A DNA stretch of 7,431 nucleotides, from positions 1 through 7,431 of the forward strand of contig JAJPIN010000061.1 in NCBI GenBank assembly GCA_021324715.1, written 5' to 3'. A program made the position numbers and the translations under genes. Below are positions 1-6,067 of this stretch, one piece after another (positions within the stretch are counted from its first letter, which is position 1; each line of letters opens with the position of its first letter). The notes under the pieces were generated by a model, which ran no database searches, had not been told where the DNA came from, and saw only the letters and a list, made by a program, of their open reading frames with translations. This DNA comes from Nitrososphaeria archaeon (lineage in GTDB: Archaea; Thermoproteota; Nitrososphaeria; Nitrososphaerales; Nitrososphaeraceae).

Positions 1-176
1 TAATTTGATACAGAATTAATGATTATTTTTGCAGTCTCAATGTCGATACTTAGTATGACAGCTAAATCATCTATGTTCATCTTTGATAATCGTTCTCTAT
101 CAAAGGAATTTTCGATTAATAAGTCTATTAAAGCCTGAGGTAACTCTAGTGAATTTAGCTCATTACTAGCTAGCAT
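1..176 (-). CDS. Small helix-hairpin-helix-like protein, 5' part only (runs off left edge)
   Basis: The minus strand is open from an ATG at 176-174 to the window edge, giving 58 codons without a stop. An in-frame TAG lies 6 bases upstream (185-183), so this ATG is the first possible start. After a short polar N-terminus (MLASNELNS) come two predicted helices around LPQALIDLLIENSF and IDDLAVILSIDIETAKIII. Their spacing of Leu, Ile and Ala, with the turn at SIDIE, recalls helix-hairpin-helix DNA-binding units such as those in RecA/Rad51 or topoisomerase tails. That is an inference from pattern only. A TATA box at 197-205 lies at the distance expected for a leaderless mRNA, which supports both the gene and its start. 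It diverges from the SelB-like gene. The C-terminus is not visible, so total length and function are unknown. Confidence 0.6.
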   Translation of the reverse strand, partial: MLASNELNSLELPQALIDLLIENSFDRERLSKMNIDDLAVILSIDIETAKIIINSVSN

Positions 177-196
177 GGTAATCTATGCTCATAATC

Positions 197-205
197 TTTT
201 ATATA
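197..205 (-). promoter_or_regulatory. TATA box of the left-edge minus-strand gene
   Basis: The minus strand reads TATATAAAA. Its centre is 25 bases before the ATG at 176, so transcription should start at or next to the start codon (leaderless mRNA). This is the clearest TATA box in the left part of the window. Confidence 0.6.
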
Positions 206-300
206 CAAGACACGAACATCGAGCCCGAATGTCCAGTAGTTTTCTAAATGGATTCGTACATAAATAGCTTCCAACCTATCAGTCGAAATTAGGAATAAAA

Positions 301-306
301 TTTAAA
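301..306 (+). promoter_or_regulatory. TATA-like element of the SelB-like gene
   Basis: TTTAAA is preceded by an A-rich stretch (AATAAAA) that could serve as the BRE. Its centre is about 24 bases before the GTG at 328. No Shine-Dalgarno sequence precedes the GTG, which fits a leaderless transcript. Confidence 0.45.
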
Positions 307-327
307 GATGGTCTTCTAAAACACATC

Positions 328-1260
328 GTGGAAAGTATTAATTTTGTATGCCTTGGTCAAACTGAATTTGTAAAGGAGTTAGGGAAGAAAGGGCAATCTA
401 GTGATATCACTACATATGATAGTAAAAAAGAAGACAGAATCATGACCTACGTAATACCATCAGGCTTCCCTGACAAGATCCAACCATTAATAACTGCAGT
501 AAATTTGGGAGAGTATTCAATAGTTAATGTCGACAAACTAGACAAGTTTCTAGGAGAACAAATATTAGCCTTAGATTTAATGCGACTAGATAAAGGTTTT
601 CTCCTCCATTCTTACTCGGTTGAGAGTGAATCTCTTAAGAGCCTTTTAAAAAATACTGTTGCTTCATCATTCAAGGTTGAAGAGAATATTGAAAGTCTTA
701 AAGAGAGTATCACTTCTATACCTTCGGTAAAAAGAGACGGACCAGCAATTATCCATATAGATAACGTATTTAACGTAAAAGGAGTAGGTGTCGTTGTTTT
801 GGGAATACTAAAACAGGGAACTATTAAAGTACACCAAGAGCTAATATTGTTTCCCCAAAATAAAACGGTTATAATTAAAAGTATACAAATGCATGATAAA
901 AATGTTGAGGAGTCACATAGTCCGGCGAGGATAGGTCTTGCTCTAACAGGGGTTTCTTACGACGAGATAAGTAGGGGAGATATTCTTTCTAATTACACCC
1001 ATTTTACTTCTTCTGATAAACAATTGATTATTGATTTTGATAAAGTTCCATTTTACAAGAATGAGCTTTCAGAAACTCACTCATATCTCTTGGCCATAGG
1101 GACTCAGATCAGGTCTGCAAAAATACAAAAGTTAGAGAACAATAAACTTAAAATTTTGTCTGATAATGTATTTTCATTTAAAGCCGGAGACATTGCAATC
1201 CTTTTAAATCCCGATAGTAAGGATATTCGAATAGTAGGTTCAGGAAGAATAAGTATATGA
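328..1260 (+). CDS. SelB/EF-Tu-like translation factor paralogue with degenerate GTPase domain
   Basis: The 310-residue protein has a reduced N-terminal region (1-135) followed by two beta-barrel domains like EF-Tu domains II and III. Domain II (about 138-225) is the most recognisable: FNVKGVGVVVLG, QGTIKVHQELILFP, SIQMHDKNVEES and RIGLALTGVSYDEISRGDIL follow the SelB pattern. Domain III runs from about 230 to 310 and ends IRIVGSGRI. The N-terminus lacks the P-loop GxxxxGK[ST], the DxxG motif and NKxD; instead it has LGQTEFVKELGKKGQSSDIT. GTP hydrolysis is therefore unlikely. This matches archaeal SelB-like proteins (aSelBL) known to have lost GTPase residues; as I recall, their role is unknown. 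It is too short for a true SelB and lacks domain IV, and nothing here suggests selenocysteine use. GTG at 328 is the only usual start codon after the in-frame TAG at 265. Confidence 0.8.
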   Translation: MESINFVCLGQTEFVKELGKKGQSSDITTYDSKKEDRIMTYVIPSGFPDKIQPLITAVNLGEYSIVNVDKLDKFLGEQILALDLMRLDKGFLLHSYSVESESLKSLLKNTVASSFKVEENIESLKESITSIPSVKRDGPAIIHIDNVFNVKGVGVVVLGILKQGTIKVHQELILFPQNKTVIIKSIQMHDKNVEESHSPARIGLALTGVSYDEISRGDILSNYTHFTSSDKQLIIDFDKVPFYKNELSETHSYLLAIGTQIRSAKIQKLENNKLKILSDNVFSFKAGDIAILLNPDSKDIRIVGSGRISI

Positions 1261-1302
1261 TATCTGATATCTTTGGGTATATCCGGATCTAAGTTTATGT
1301 TG

Positions 1303-1323
1303 ACTTGAGTTTAAAATTCAAGT
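1303..1323. terminator. Hairpin downstream of the SelB-like gene, possible terminator
   Basis: ACTTGA (1303-1308) and TCAAGT (1318-1323) form a perfect 6-bp stem around a 9-base AT-rich loop, 42 bases after the stop codon. No long T run follows, so termination activity is uncertain. Confidence 0.3.
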
Positions 1324-1516
1324 TTAGTAAATGGAAATAGAACCTGATGTCGAATCTTGATTTCACCATACAAGCAACTGCACTATAAAGGGCTCTCAAA
1401 TTTAAGTGCTAGTATTACCAGAGCCGAAGAACACGACATGATTTGGTGTATAATTCTACATGGTTCTCACCGAACTAGTTTCTGTAAATAGTAACATTTT
1501 GTTCGTATATCCTGAA

Positions 1517-1690
1517 TTAATCACTAGATATAATATCAGGTGAAACCTCAGCAGAAGAAGAAGGATCCGAAAGAATTCTGAACTCTGCCTTTTTCAATTC
1601 TTCAAATCTAATATTAATTCTATAATCATGCCAATGTGTTGAACTAATCCAATTTCCTTGATTTTTCAAAGATGCGATAGTGACTAGCAA
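1517..1690 (-). pseudogene. Possible small or decayed minus-strand reading frame
   Basis: From TTG at 1690 to TAA at 1517 the minus strand encodes 57 residues with protein-like character: Trp, His, Tyr and charged residues in IASLKNQGNW, THWHDYRINIRFEELKKAEF, then an acidic Ser-rich tail. The same frame continues upstream to an ATG (MNSIVPVY), but a TAA two codons before the TTG separates the parts. It may be a short gene starting at TTG, a gene broken by that stop, or chance. No TATA box sits at leaderless distance from the TTG, and it overlaps the promoter region of the M32 gene. I do not recognise the family. Confidence 0.3.
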
Positions 1691-1728
1691 TAATTAATAG
1701 ACCGGTACAATTGAGTTCATGAAAGGTG
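1689..1728 (+). promoter_or_regulatory. Promoter and Shine-Dalgarno site of the M32 carboxypeptidase gene
   Basis: The AT-rich AATAATTAATAG (1689-1700) can act as the TATA element, putting the transcript start near 1717-1720. AGGTG (1724-1728) lies 7 bases before the ATG at 1736 and matches the archaeal anti-Shine-Dalgarno. This gene therefore seems to have a short leader with a ribosome site, unlike its leaderless-looking neighbours. Confidence 0.5.
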
Positions 1729-1735
1729 TGACAAT

Positions 1736-3235
1736 ATGAGATGTGAGAACCATATCGTGAATCAAATCCTCGATGCTTACAAACCAATGTGGTCGCTAAA
1801 TCATGCTATCTCTCTAATGGGCTGGGACTTTGAGACGTACATGCCAACGAGTGGCACTGAAGAAAGGGGAATGGCCGATTCTCAACTTCATATACTGCAT
1901 AAGAATCTTCTCTTAAACAAAGACTTTGTTGGTCTTGTTGAGTCAGCAAAGAAACTGGATGGCCTTAGCGATTTAGAGAAGGGTATTGTAAGAGTACTTA
2001 ACAGGGAAATAACTAAGCAGATCAAGATTCCCAATGAGTTGACACAAGCAGAATCACTGGAAAGAATAAGGGGCAACATGGTATGGAGGGAGGCGAGACA
2101 AAAATCTGATTTCATGATGTATGCACCACACTTGAAGAAAATGATAGAAATAAAGAAGCAAATTGCAGAGAAGATAGGCTATGAAAAGCATCCGTACGAC
2201 GCGCTTTTGGATTCGTTCGAAGAAGACCTTACAGTAGATGACCTGGATAAAGTATTCGGTGAATTGACTCCACGAATTCAGAAGATTCTAAAAAAACTTG
2301 TAGATTTAGGCAGCCCGTTTTGCAAAGAGAGCAAGCTTGCAAAATCAAACTATGATATCCAAAGTGTTGATAAGCTTAATCATGATATTTTGACTCTCCT
2401 GCAATACGACAGGAAACGTTTCAGAATGGATGTATCTACTCACCCTTTCACCGAGACTATGGGACTCAACGACGTCAGAATAACTACTCGATATGAAGGG
2501 ACTGATTTTAAAAAGTCGATATCAAGTACCATTCATGAAGCTGGTCATGCCTTGTATGATCTGCAACGCGATCAGTCATTGTCTGTCACTCCATTGGAGG
2601 GTGGATCTTCGCTTGCGCTCCATGAATCTCAGTCAAGGTTTTGGGAGAATATTGTGGGCAGAAGCTTGTCATTTGTTCAATTAATAGCTCCCATGATTAG
2701 AAAGCAAGTAAATTTTGCAAATCAAGTATCAGATCACGAGTTGTACCTGTATTTCAACAATGTCAAGGCTGATTATATACGAGTTGATGCCGACGAAGTC
2801 ACTTACAATCTCCATATAGCATTAAGATATGAGATAGAGAAAAAAATATTTGGAGATGAGCTTAGCGTCTCTGAGATCCCTGAATTTTGGAACGATAGAA
2901 TGGAGCAGCTGCTTGGAGTGCGACCAACTAATGATTCACAAGGAGTGCTTCAAGATACACATTGGAGCAGTGGGCTCTTTGGCTATTTCCCAACTTACAC
3001 TCTAGGAAACTTGGTTTCAGCTATTATAGCTTCAAAGATGCGAAAAGATCTGGAGGATTACGAGAAGGATATCAAGAGAGGTGATTTTCAGCCTATCAGA
3101 GAATGGTTAAGACTAAAGATACATCAGCACGGATCTTCTTATGCCCCTAAAGTGCTTCTTAAAAATACCTTAAATGAAGGCTATAACCCAGATTACTTTG
3201 TTACCTATATAGAGACTAAATATCTTGAGTCCTGA
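1736..3235 (+). CDS. M32 family metallocarboxypeptidase (carboxypeptidase Taq type)
   Basis: This 499-residue protein has the usual family length and a full motif set. The zinc site HExxH is HEAGH at 267-271, with Glu268 as catalytic base. The third metal ligand is Glu297 in HESQSRFWEN. The other family signatures are HPF (236-238), DVRIT (246-250), IRVDADEVTY (348-357), GVLQDTHW (403-410) and GYFPTYTLG (416-424). M32 enzymes remove C-terminal residues from peptides and use zinc or cobalt. No signal peptide or membrane segment is visible, so it should act in the cytoplasm in peptide turnover. The ATG is supported by a Shine-Dalgarno site 7 bases upstream. The stop at 3233-3235 is followed by 169 bases without a gene, so co-transcription with the dehydrogenase is possible but not shown. 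Nothing appears truncated or mutated in the active site. Confidence 0.95.
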   Translation: MRCENHIVNQILDAYKPMWSLNHAISLMGWDFETYMPTSGTEERGMADSQLHILHKNLLLNKDFVGLVESAKKLDGLSDLEKGIVRVLNREITKQIKIPNELTQAESLERIRGNMVWREARQKSDFMMYAPHLKKMIEIKKQIAEKIGYEKHPYDALLDSFEEDLTVDDLDKVFGELTPRIQKILKKLVDLGSPFCKESKLAKSNYDIQSVDKLNHDILTLLQYDRKRFRMDVSTHPFTETMGLNDVRITTRYEGTDFKKSISSTIHEAGHALYDLQRDQSLSVTPLEGGSSLALHESQSRFWENIVGRSLSFVQLIAPMIRKQVNFANQVSDHELYLYFNNVKADYIRVDADEVTYNLHIALRYEIEKKIFGDELSVSEIPEFWNDRMEQLLGVRPTNDSQGVLQDTHWSSGLFGYFPTYTLGNLVSAIIASKMRKDLEDYEKDIKRGDFQPIREWLRLKIHQHGSSYAPKVLLKNTLNEGYNPDYFVTYIETKYLES

Positions 3236-3404
3236 ACCGTCATCCCATTATAGTTTATCACATTTTGTCTACCATCTCCTCGCTAGTATGTTAAAATATG
3301 TTCTACCAGAATGGCATGGCAAATGTTTAGGATAGCTTAGTCAATAAACATGTACATAACTATGAATATATGACAGTCTGGGATATAGTTGCTGACGAAT
3401 ATAT

Positions 3405-4457
3405 TTGAAAGCAGCTGTGTACAGAGAACATAGTGAAGATCCTAGACAAGTGGTAAAAATCGAGGATATTGATGCACCAAAGCCCAAATCCAGCGAAGTC
3501 CTGATCGAAGTCGAGGCGGCATCGTACAATTACAATGACCTTTGGGGCATCTGGGGAAAACCAATCAAAATTCCAATGCCCCACATATCAGGAAGCGACG
3601 CAGCAGGAACAGTCGTGGAAATTGGAGAAAATGTCACGGCAAACATCAAGATTGGAGACAGGGTGGTTGCGCATCCAAACTTGACTTGCAGGGTATGCTA
3701 CGAATGTACGTCCGGTAGAGAATATGACTGTTTAAACAGGAAGGTTTGGGGTTTCCAGACTGGGCCACTCTGGGGTGGCTTTGGGCAGTATACTCATTTA
3801 CCAGCTGTAAACGTTGTCAAGCTTAGAGACAACGTATCGTTTAACGATGCGGCAGCAATTTCGATGGTGGGAATGACTGCATGGCATATGCTTGTTACTA
3901 GAGCCAATATACGCCTTGGACAGACAGTCCTAATAATGGGTGGAGGAAGTGGCATGGGAATTGCTGGTATACAGATTGCCAAATTATTTAACTGTCTTGT
4001 TATTGCAACTGCTGGAAATAAGGATAAAATGGACAAGTGTTTGCAGCTTGGCGCAGACTTCGCAGTAAACCATCGTGAATCTGATTGGTACAAGAAGGTA
4101 CGTGAAATAACTCACAAGCAAGGTGTGGACGTTATTTTTGAGCACATTGGCAAATCTACTTTTCCACAAGAGCTAAGCCTATTGAAGATGGGTGGCACAC
4201 TTGTATCTACAGGTGCTACAACTGGATACGATTCGACAATTGACCTTAGGTATCTGTTTTTTAAAGGAATCAATTTGTTGGGTGCAACGCAGGGAACCAA
4301 AGCTGGATTAGAAGAAGTAATAAGATGGGTGAGTGAGGGAAAAATAAGGCCCATAATCGATACCATTCTACCATTTAGTAACATGGTTGAAGGTCACGTT
4401 AAGATGGCCGAGTCGCAGCTCTTTGGAAAAATATTAACTACACCACAAAAACTCTAA
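3405..4457 (+). CDS. MDR-family zinc-containing dehydrogenase / quinone-reductase-like oxidoreductase
   Basis: The 350-residue protein belongs to the medium-chain dehydrogenase/reductase superfamily. The N-terminal GroES-like domain (about 1-150) has PHISGSDAAGTVVEIG (59-74) and GDRV (84-87). Four cysteines at 95, 98, 101 and 109 form the structural zinc lobe. The Rossmann domain starts at VLIMGGGSGMG (175-185), the NAD(P) loop, followed by IQIAKL. The catalytic zinc Cys of classical alcohol dehydrogenases is replaced in ASYNYNDLWGIWG (39-51), the pattern seen in quinone-oxidoreductase and enoyl-CoA-reductase-like members. Alcohol oxidation is therefore not assured. One speculative option is an acryloyl-CoA reductase of the hydroxypropionate/hydroxybutyrate cycle, a reaction done by an MDR enzyme in Sulfolobales. 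TTG at 3405 is the only usual start after the in-frame TGA at 3393 and gives the family-typical MKAAVY N-terminus. No clear ribosome site or correctly spaced TATA box was found. Confidence 0.88.
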   Translation: MKAAVYREHSEDPRQVVKIEDIDAPKPKSSEVLIEVEAASYNYNDLWGIWGKPIKIPMPHISGSDAAGTVVEIGENVTANIKIGDRVVAHPNLTCRVCYECTSGREYDCLNRKVWGFQTGPLWGGFGQYTHLPAVNVVKLRDNVSFNDAAAISMVGMTAWHMLVTRANIRLGQTVLIMGGGSGMGIAGIQIAKLFNCLVIATAGNKDKMDKCLQLGADFAVNHRESDWYKKVREITHKQGVDVIFEHIGKSTFPQELSLLKMGGTLVSTGATTGYDSTIDLRYLFFKGINLLGATQGTKAGLEEVIRWVSEGKIRPIIDTILPFSNMVEGHVKMAESQLFGKILTTPQKL

Positions 4458-4472
4458 TAGGCTACTCTGATG

Positions 4473-4490
4473 AATTTCAAATTTGAAATT
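4473..4490. repeat. Perfect 18-base palindrome between convergent genes
   Basis: AATTTCAAATTTGAAATT equals its own reverse complement across all 18 bases and begins 15 bases after the dehydrogenase stop codon. It lies between two convergent genes (ends at 4457 and 4635), so it may form a hairpin at the 3' ends of both mRNAs or bind a dimeric protein. The lack of a loop argues for DNA binding or cruciform rather than a classical terminator. Confidence 0.6.
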
Positions 4491-4634
4491 GCAATAAATT
4501 GGTTCTATGTAAGAACTATCTAACAAGACTACATTATTTGCTGTATTATTCCTGAAAAGAAACCAATTATGACAAATAATATCCTATCTTGTAATTAATC
4601 CAGAATGATGTAAAATTTATTCGGTGTGAACAAT

Positions 4635-5219
4635 TTATTGAATATGTAACTTCACAGAAGAGATTATTTCATTCGCAATTGGTAACGTTTTAATGATGTC
4701 GTTCTGATCCGGCTCAAAAAGTATATAAAAAATAGAATTATTAATATCTGAAGCAATAAAAAATCCCTTTTTGGGAACTAGGGATTTTACATAAGAAAAC
4801 TCGAAGTATAATGATGGATGACCATTTATATTATATTTATTGAAATTCGGTTCGCCCAAAACTGAAAAATTTTGTAATTCATCTTTAAACTTTTTTATAA
4901 ATAAGACAGAATCAAGCCTCAGAGTTGTATTAAGATTCATTCCCGGTGCAACTAATTCTGCATCCCTATGTCCTATTCCTACTTGCATAATCTCGTTTGT
5001 TTGGTACTTATTCTGTATATCAGTGTAGAATTTCAATCCATCTTCATTGCTCTCATTAAAAGTGTCGCCTGTAATCCAAGAACTCGGATATTTCAGCTCA
5101 AATTTACCTTCTTTCTCTGGATAGATTGACCACAATTGATCGATACCGGACGCAGAATTGATTATCAGAACATAAAATATCAAGAAGAGAAAGGTAATTG
5201 ATGTTATTTGATGTCTCAT
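4635..5219 (-). CDS. Secreted PsbP-like (DUF1795-type) protein
   Basis: The 194-residue product starts with a signal sequence: MRHQ, a hydrophobic stretch ITFLFLIFYVLII (8-20), then NSASG as the likely cleavage area. The mature part has the PsbP/MOG1-like pattern: FELKYPSSWI (40-49) near the start, a central strand-rich region, HPSLYFEFSYV, then FYILFEPDQNDI and the ending IANEIISSVKL. Proteins annotated as PsbP-related are common in ammonia-oxidising archaea, where their role is unknown. They lack the photosynthetic context of plant PsbP. Four N-glycosylation sequons (Asn55, 97, 117, 160) fit a location outside the membrane. It converges on the dehydrogenase gene. ATG at 5219 is chosen because later starts would destroy the signal sequence. 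Family confidence is moderate; secretion confidence is high. Confidence 0.75.
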   Translation of the reverse strand: MRHQITSITFLFLIFYVLIINSASGIDQLWSIYPEKEGKFELKYPSSWITGDTFNESNEDGLKFYTDIQNKYQTNEIMQVGIGHRDAELVAPGMNLNTTLRLDSVLFIKKFKDELQNFSVLGEPNFNKYNINGHPSLYFEFSYVKSLVPKKGFFIASDINNSIFYILFEPDQNDIIKTLPIANEIISSVKLHIQ

Positions 5220-5263
5220 TTCGATTGTCTATATAATTTAGTTTAATCATAATTAATGTGTGG

Positions 5264-5273
5264 CTATATATAG
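5264..5273. promoter_or_regulatory. Self-complementary TATA box upstream of the PsbP-like gene
   Basis: CTATATATAG is a perfect palindrome and could direct transcription both ways. On the minus strand it would start RNA near 5243, giving the PsbP-like mRNA a leader of about 23 bases. On the plus strand it would start near 5294, ahead of the small-peptide cluster. A second AT-rich site, TTATATAG at 5229-5236 (minus), is too close to the ATG for normal spacing. Confidence 0.4.
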
Positions 5274-5320
5274 TTAAATGAAAAAATGGTAACGATTTAT
5301 TAATTAATTGCATTCTTAAC

Positions 5321-5328
5321 TTTTAAAC
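5321..5328 (+). promoter_or_regulatory. TATA-like element ahead of peptide copy 1
   Basis: TTTTAAAC is centred about 25 bases before the TTG at 5349, so a leaderless transcript from that codon is possible. The element is weak, and the palindromic TATA box at 5264-5273 is an alternative promoter for the cluster. Confidence 0.3.
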
Positions 5329-5348
5329 TTTACATACTTTCCACGTTA

Positions 5349-5408
5349 TTGTTCTGCCTGGGTTCTATTTTGTTAATGATTACAGTAGCAATACAAGGTA
5401 TGACTTAA
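5349..5408 (+). CDS. Micropeptide copy 1 (hydrophobic, paralogue of 5591-5674; start uncertain)
   Basis: The frame ending at TAA 5406-5408 encodes CLGSILLMITVAIQGMT, identical in 16 of 17 residues to the C-terminus of the peptide at 5591-5674. The two DNA copies differ at 9 bases over these 17 codons. Eight are synonymous and one is not (ACA Thr versus GCA Ala), the pattern expected for translated, conserved sequence. The frame is open back to TAA at 5301, but there is no ATG; TTG at 5349 gives a 19-residue peptide. Where copy 2 has its ATG, this copy has AAA (5325). So this may be a shorter functional form, a gene with an unusual start, or a copy that has lost its start. The peptide would be a single membrane-spanning helix. 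It ends 42 bases before the zinc-ribbon gene and could share its mRNA. Confidence 0.45.
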   Translation: MFCLGSILLMITVAIQGMT

Positions 5409-5450
5409 ATGAATAATGCAACAATATGTGCAACTGGAGAAAAATAAGAA

Positions 5451-5594
5451 ATGAAATGTCCTATATGCAGTTCGGAAGTAAAAGAACTATACAATCTCAA
5501 CACCGAAACAGACGAGTTCAAATGCTTTGGATGTCATCTTAGAGATCTCGATCGCAGAGTGAGGAGACTGGAGAGACAGGAGAATACCAAATGA
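5451..5594 (+). CDS. Small zinc-ribbon protein (47 aa)
   Basis: The 47-residue frame begins MKCPICSSEV and carries two CxxC knuckles, Cys3/Cys6 and Cys25/Cys28 (KCFGCHLRDL), separated by 18 residues, a classic zinc ribbon. After it comes a basic amphipathic helix (RDLDRRVRRLERQE) that could bind nucleic acid or a partner helix. GGAG at 5436-5439 lies 11 bases before the ATG, a plausible ribosome site. The final AAATGA overlaps the ATG of the next peptide gene, suggesting translational coupling. Small free-standing zinc ribbons of this kind are common in archaea and usually uncharacterised, so target and role are unknown. The codons look normal and the cysteine spacing is too regular for chance. 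Confidence 0.75.
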   Translation: MKCPICSSEVKELYNLNTETDEFKCFGCHLRDLDRRVRRLERQENTK

Positions 5595-5674
5595 AACTCA
5601 AAGGGTTATTACCTTACATTTGTTTAGGCTCTATTCTTTTGATGATTGCAGTAGCAATACAAGGCATGACTTAA
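5591..5674 (+). CDS. Micropeptide copy 2, single-pass membrane peptide (27 aa)
   Basis: The ATG lies inside the stop region of the zinc-ribbon gene (ATGA at 5591-5594), a typical arrangement for coupled translation. The 27-residue product begins MKLKGLLPYI, with two lysines before a hydrophobic run of about 17 residues (GLLPYICLGSILLMIAVAI), and ends QGMT. This predicts one transmembrane helix with its N-terminus probably on the cytoplasmic side. Its C-terminal 17 residues are almost identical to those of copy 1 at 5349-5408, with mostly synonymous DNA differences, which is the main evidence that this very short frame is a gene. I know no family for it. Possible roles include a small membrane subunit or regulator working with the zinc-ribbon protein, but nothing in the sequence fixes this. 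Confidence 0.65.
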   Translation: MKLKGLLPYICLGSILLMIAVAIQGMT

Positions 5675-5735
5675 ACGAGTACATCAACACTTGCATAAAG
5701 TGACTGTTCCCCCTCCCGTCTAGGTAATTTTGATC

Positions 5736-5742
5736 TTATATT
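5736..5742 (+). promoter_or_regulatory. TATA box of the 81-aa protein gene
   Basis: TTATATT is centred 25 bases before the ATG at 5764 and no Shine-Dalgarno site is present, so a leaderless mRNA is predicted. This separates the gene from the zinc-ribbon/micropeptide cluster upstream. Confidence 0.55.
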
Positions 5743-5763
5743 GAATAATTCAAGATAATAGTT

Positions 5764-6009
5764 ATGGGTCGAACAATTCCATCTTATCGAATCGCGTCAG
5801 AAATGGAAATAAGGAAATGGAGACCATTTAGAAAATTGTTAGACAAGCAAGACAGAAAAAAATTTGATGATATGTTATCTATTCCGCGGTTCTATAATGT
5901 TGCGGGCACTATGACTTGCAGACCTGTTCTAATTCATGTAATCCTTATGTCTATTATCTTTGAACATTACAAGCAATTAAGCGTAAAATTTCCTCAAAAG
6001 ATGAAATAG
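5764..6009 (+). CDS. Conserved small archaeal protein (81 aa), function unknown
   Basis: The 81-residue protein begins MGRTIPSYRIASEMEIRKWRP and continues FRKLLDKQDRKKFDDML. I recognise this N-terminal pattern (MGRT, Pro, Tyr/Phe-Arg, acidic residue, Trp, FR, DR..FD) from a small uncharacterised protein found in many archaea, but I cannot give a family number. The first 40 residues are charged and helical. The last third (RPVLIHVILMSIIFEHYKQL, 53-72) is hydrophobic and ends in a helix, matching the family pattern in which a C-terminal helix packs against the first ones. It is not a convincing membrane span because of the His, Glu and Arg residues. The ATG is supported by a TATA box 25 bases upstream. 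The protein is probably cytoplasmic; role unknown. Confidence 0.75.
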   Translation: MGRTIPSYRIASEMEIRKWRPFRKLLDKQDRKKFDDMLSIPRFYNVAGTMTCRPVLIHVILMSIIFEHYKQLSVKFPQKMK

Positions 6010-6038
6010 AATGCATTTTTTACACTATTCATGGTGCT

Positions 6039-6049
6039 TATATATAAGA
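6039..6049 (+). promoter_or_regulatory. TATA box ahead of the candidate RNA at 6079-6135
   Basis: TTATATATAAG is a strong archaeal TATA sequence lying 30 bases after the stop codon of the 81-aa protein gene. Transcription would begin near 6068-6070, about ten bases before the long inverted repeat. No protein-coding frame of useful length follows on the plus strand. Confidence 0.45.
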
Positions 6050-6067
6050 ACCCACTAATTCTACATC

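Larger units (their letters stand above)
1261..1735. other. Intergenic stretch between SelB-like gene and M32 carboxypeptidase
   Basis: No plus-strand gene of useful size is visible here. It holds a tandem TGATATC pair (1258-1271) that includes the preceding stop codon and the hairpin at 1303-1323. A wide inverted repeat GGCTCT/AGAGCC (1391-1396 and 1420-1425) has a 23-base loop. A TATAAA-like site (about 1383-1389) has only a 17-codon frame after it (ATG at 1439). The possible minus-strand fragment (1517-1690) and the promoter and ribosome site of the next gene fill the right half. Confidence 0.6.

Noticed and set aside
1391..1425. Inverted repeat GGCTCT/AGAGCC after a TATAAA-like site
   Set aside because: Only 6 bp with a 23-base loop and no T run. 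Transcription from the TATA site would start inside the loop, so a small RNA is not supported.
1888..2115. Minus-strand frame of 75 codons inside the M32 gene
   Set aside because: It lies wholly within a gene with complete catalytic motifs and has no family features of its own; a shadow frame.
3794..4384. Several overlapping minus-strand frames inside the dehydrogenase gene
   Set aside because: All are antisense to a well-supported MDR coding sequence, with no promoter or recognisable domains.
5104..5313. Minus-strand 69-codon frame overlapping the start of the PsbP-like gene
   Set aside because: It is in a different frame from the signal peptide, runs through the promoter region and has no recognisable features.
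5685..5707. Small hairpin CACTT-gcata-AAGTG after the micropeptide gene
   Set aside because: A 5-bp stem without a following T run; too weak to call a terminator.
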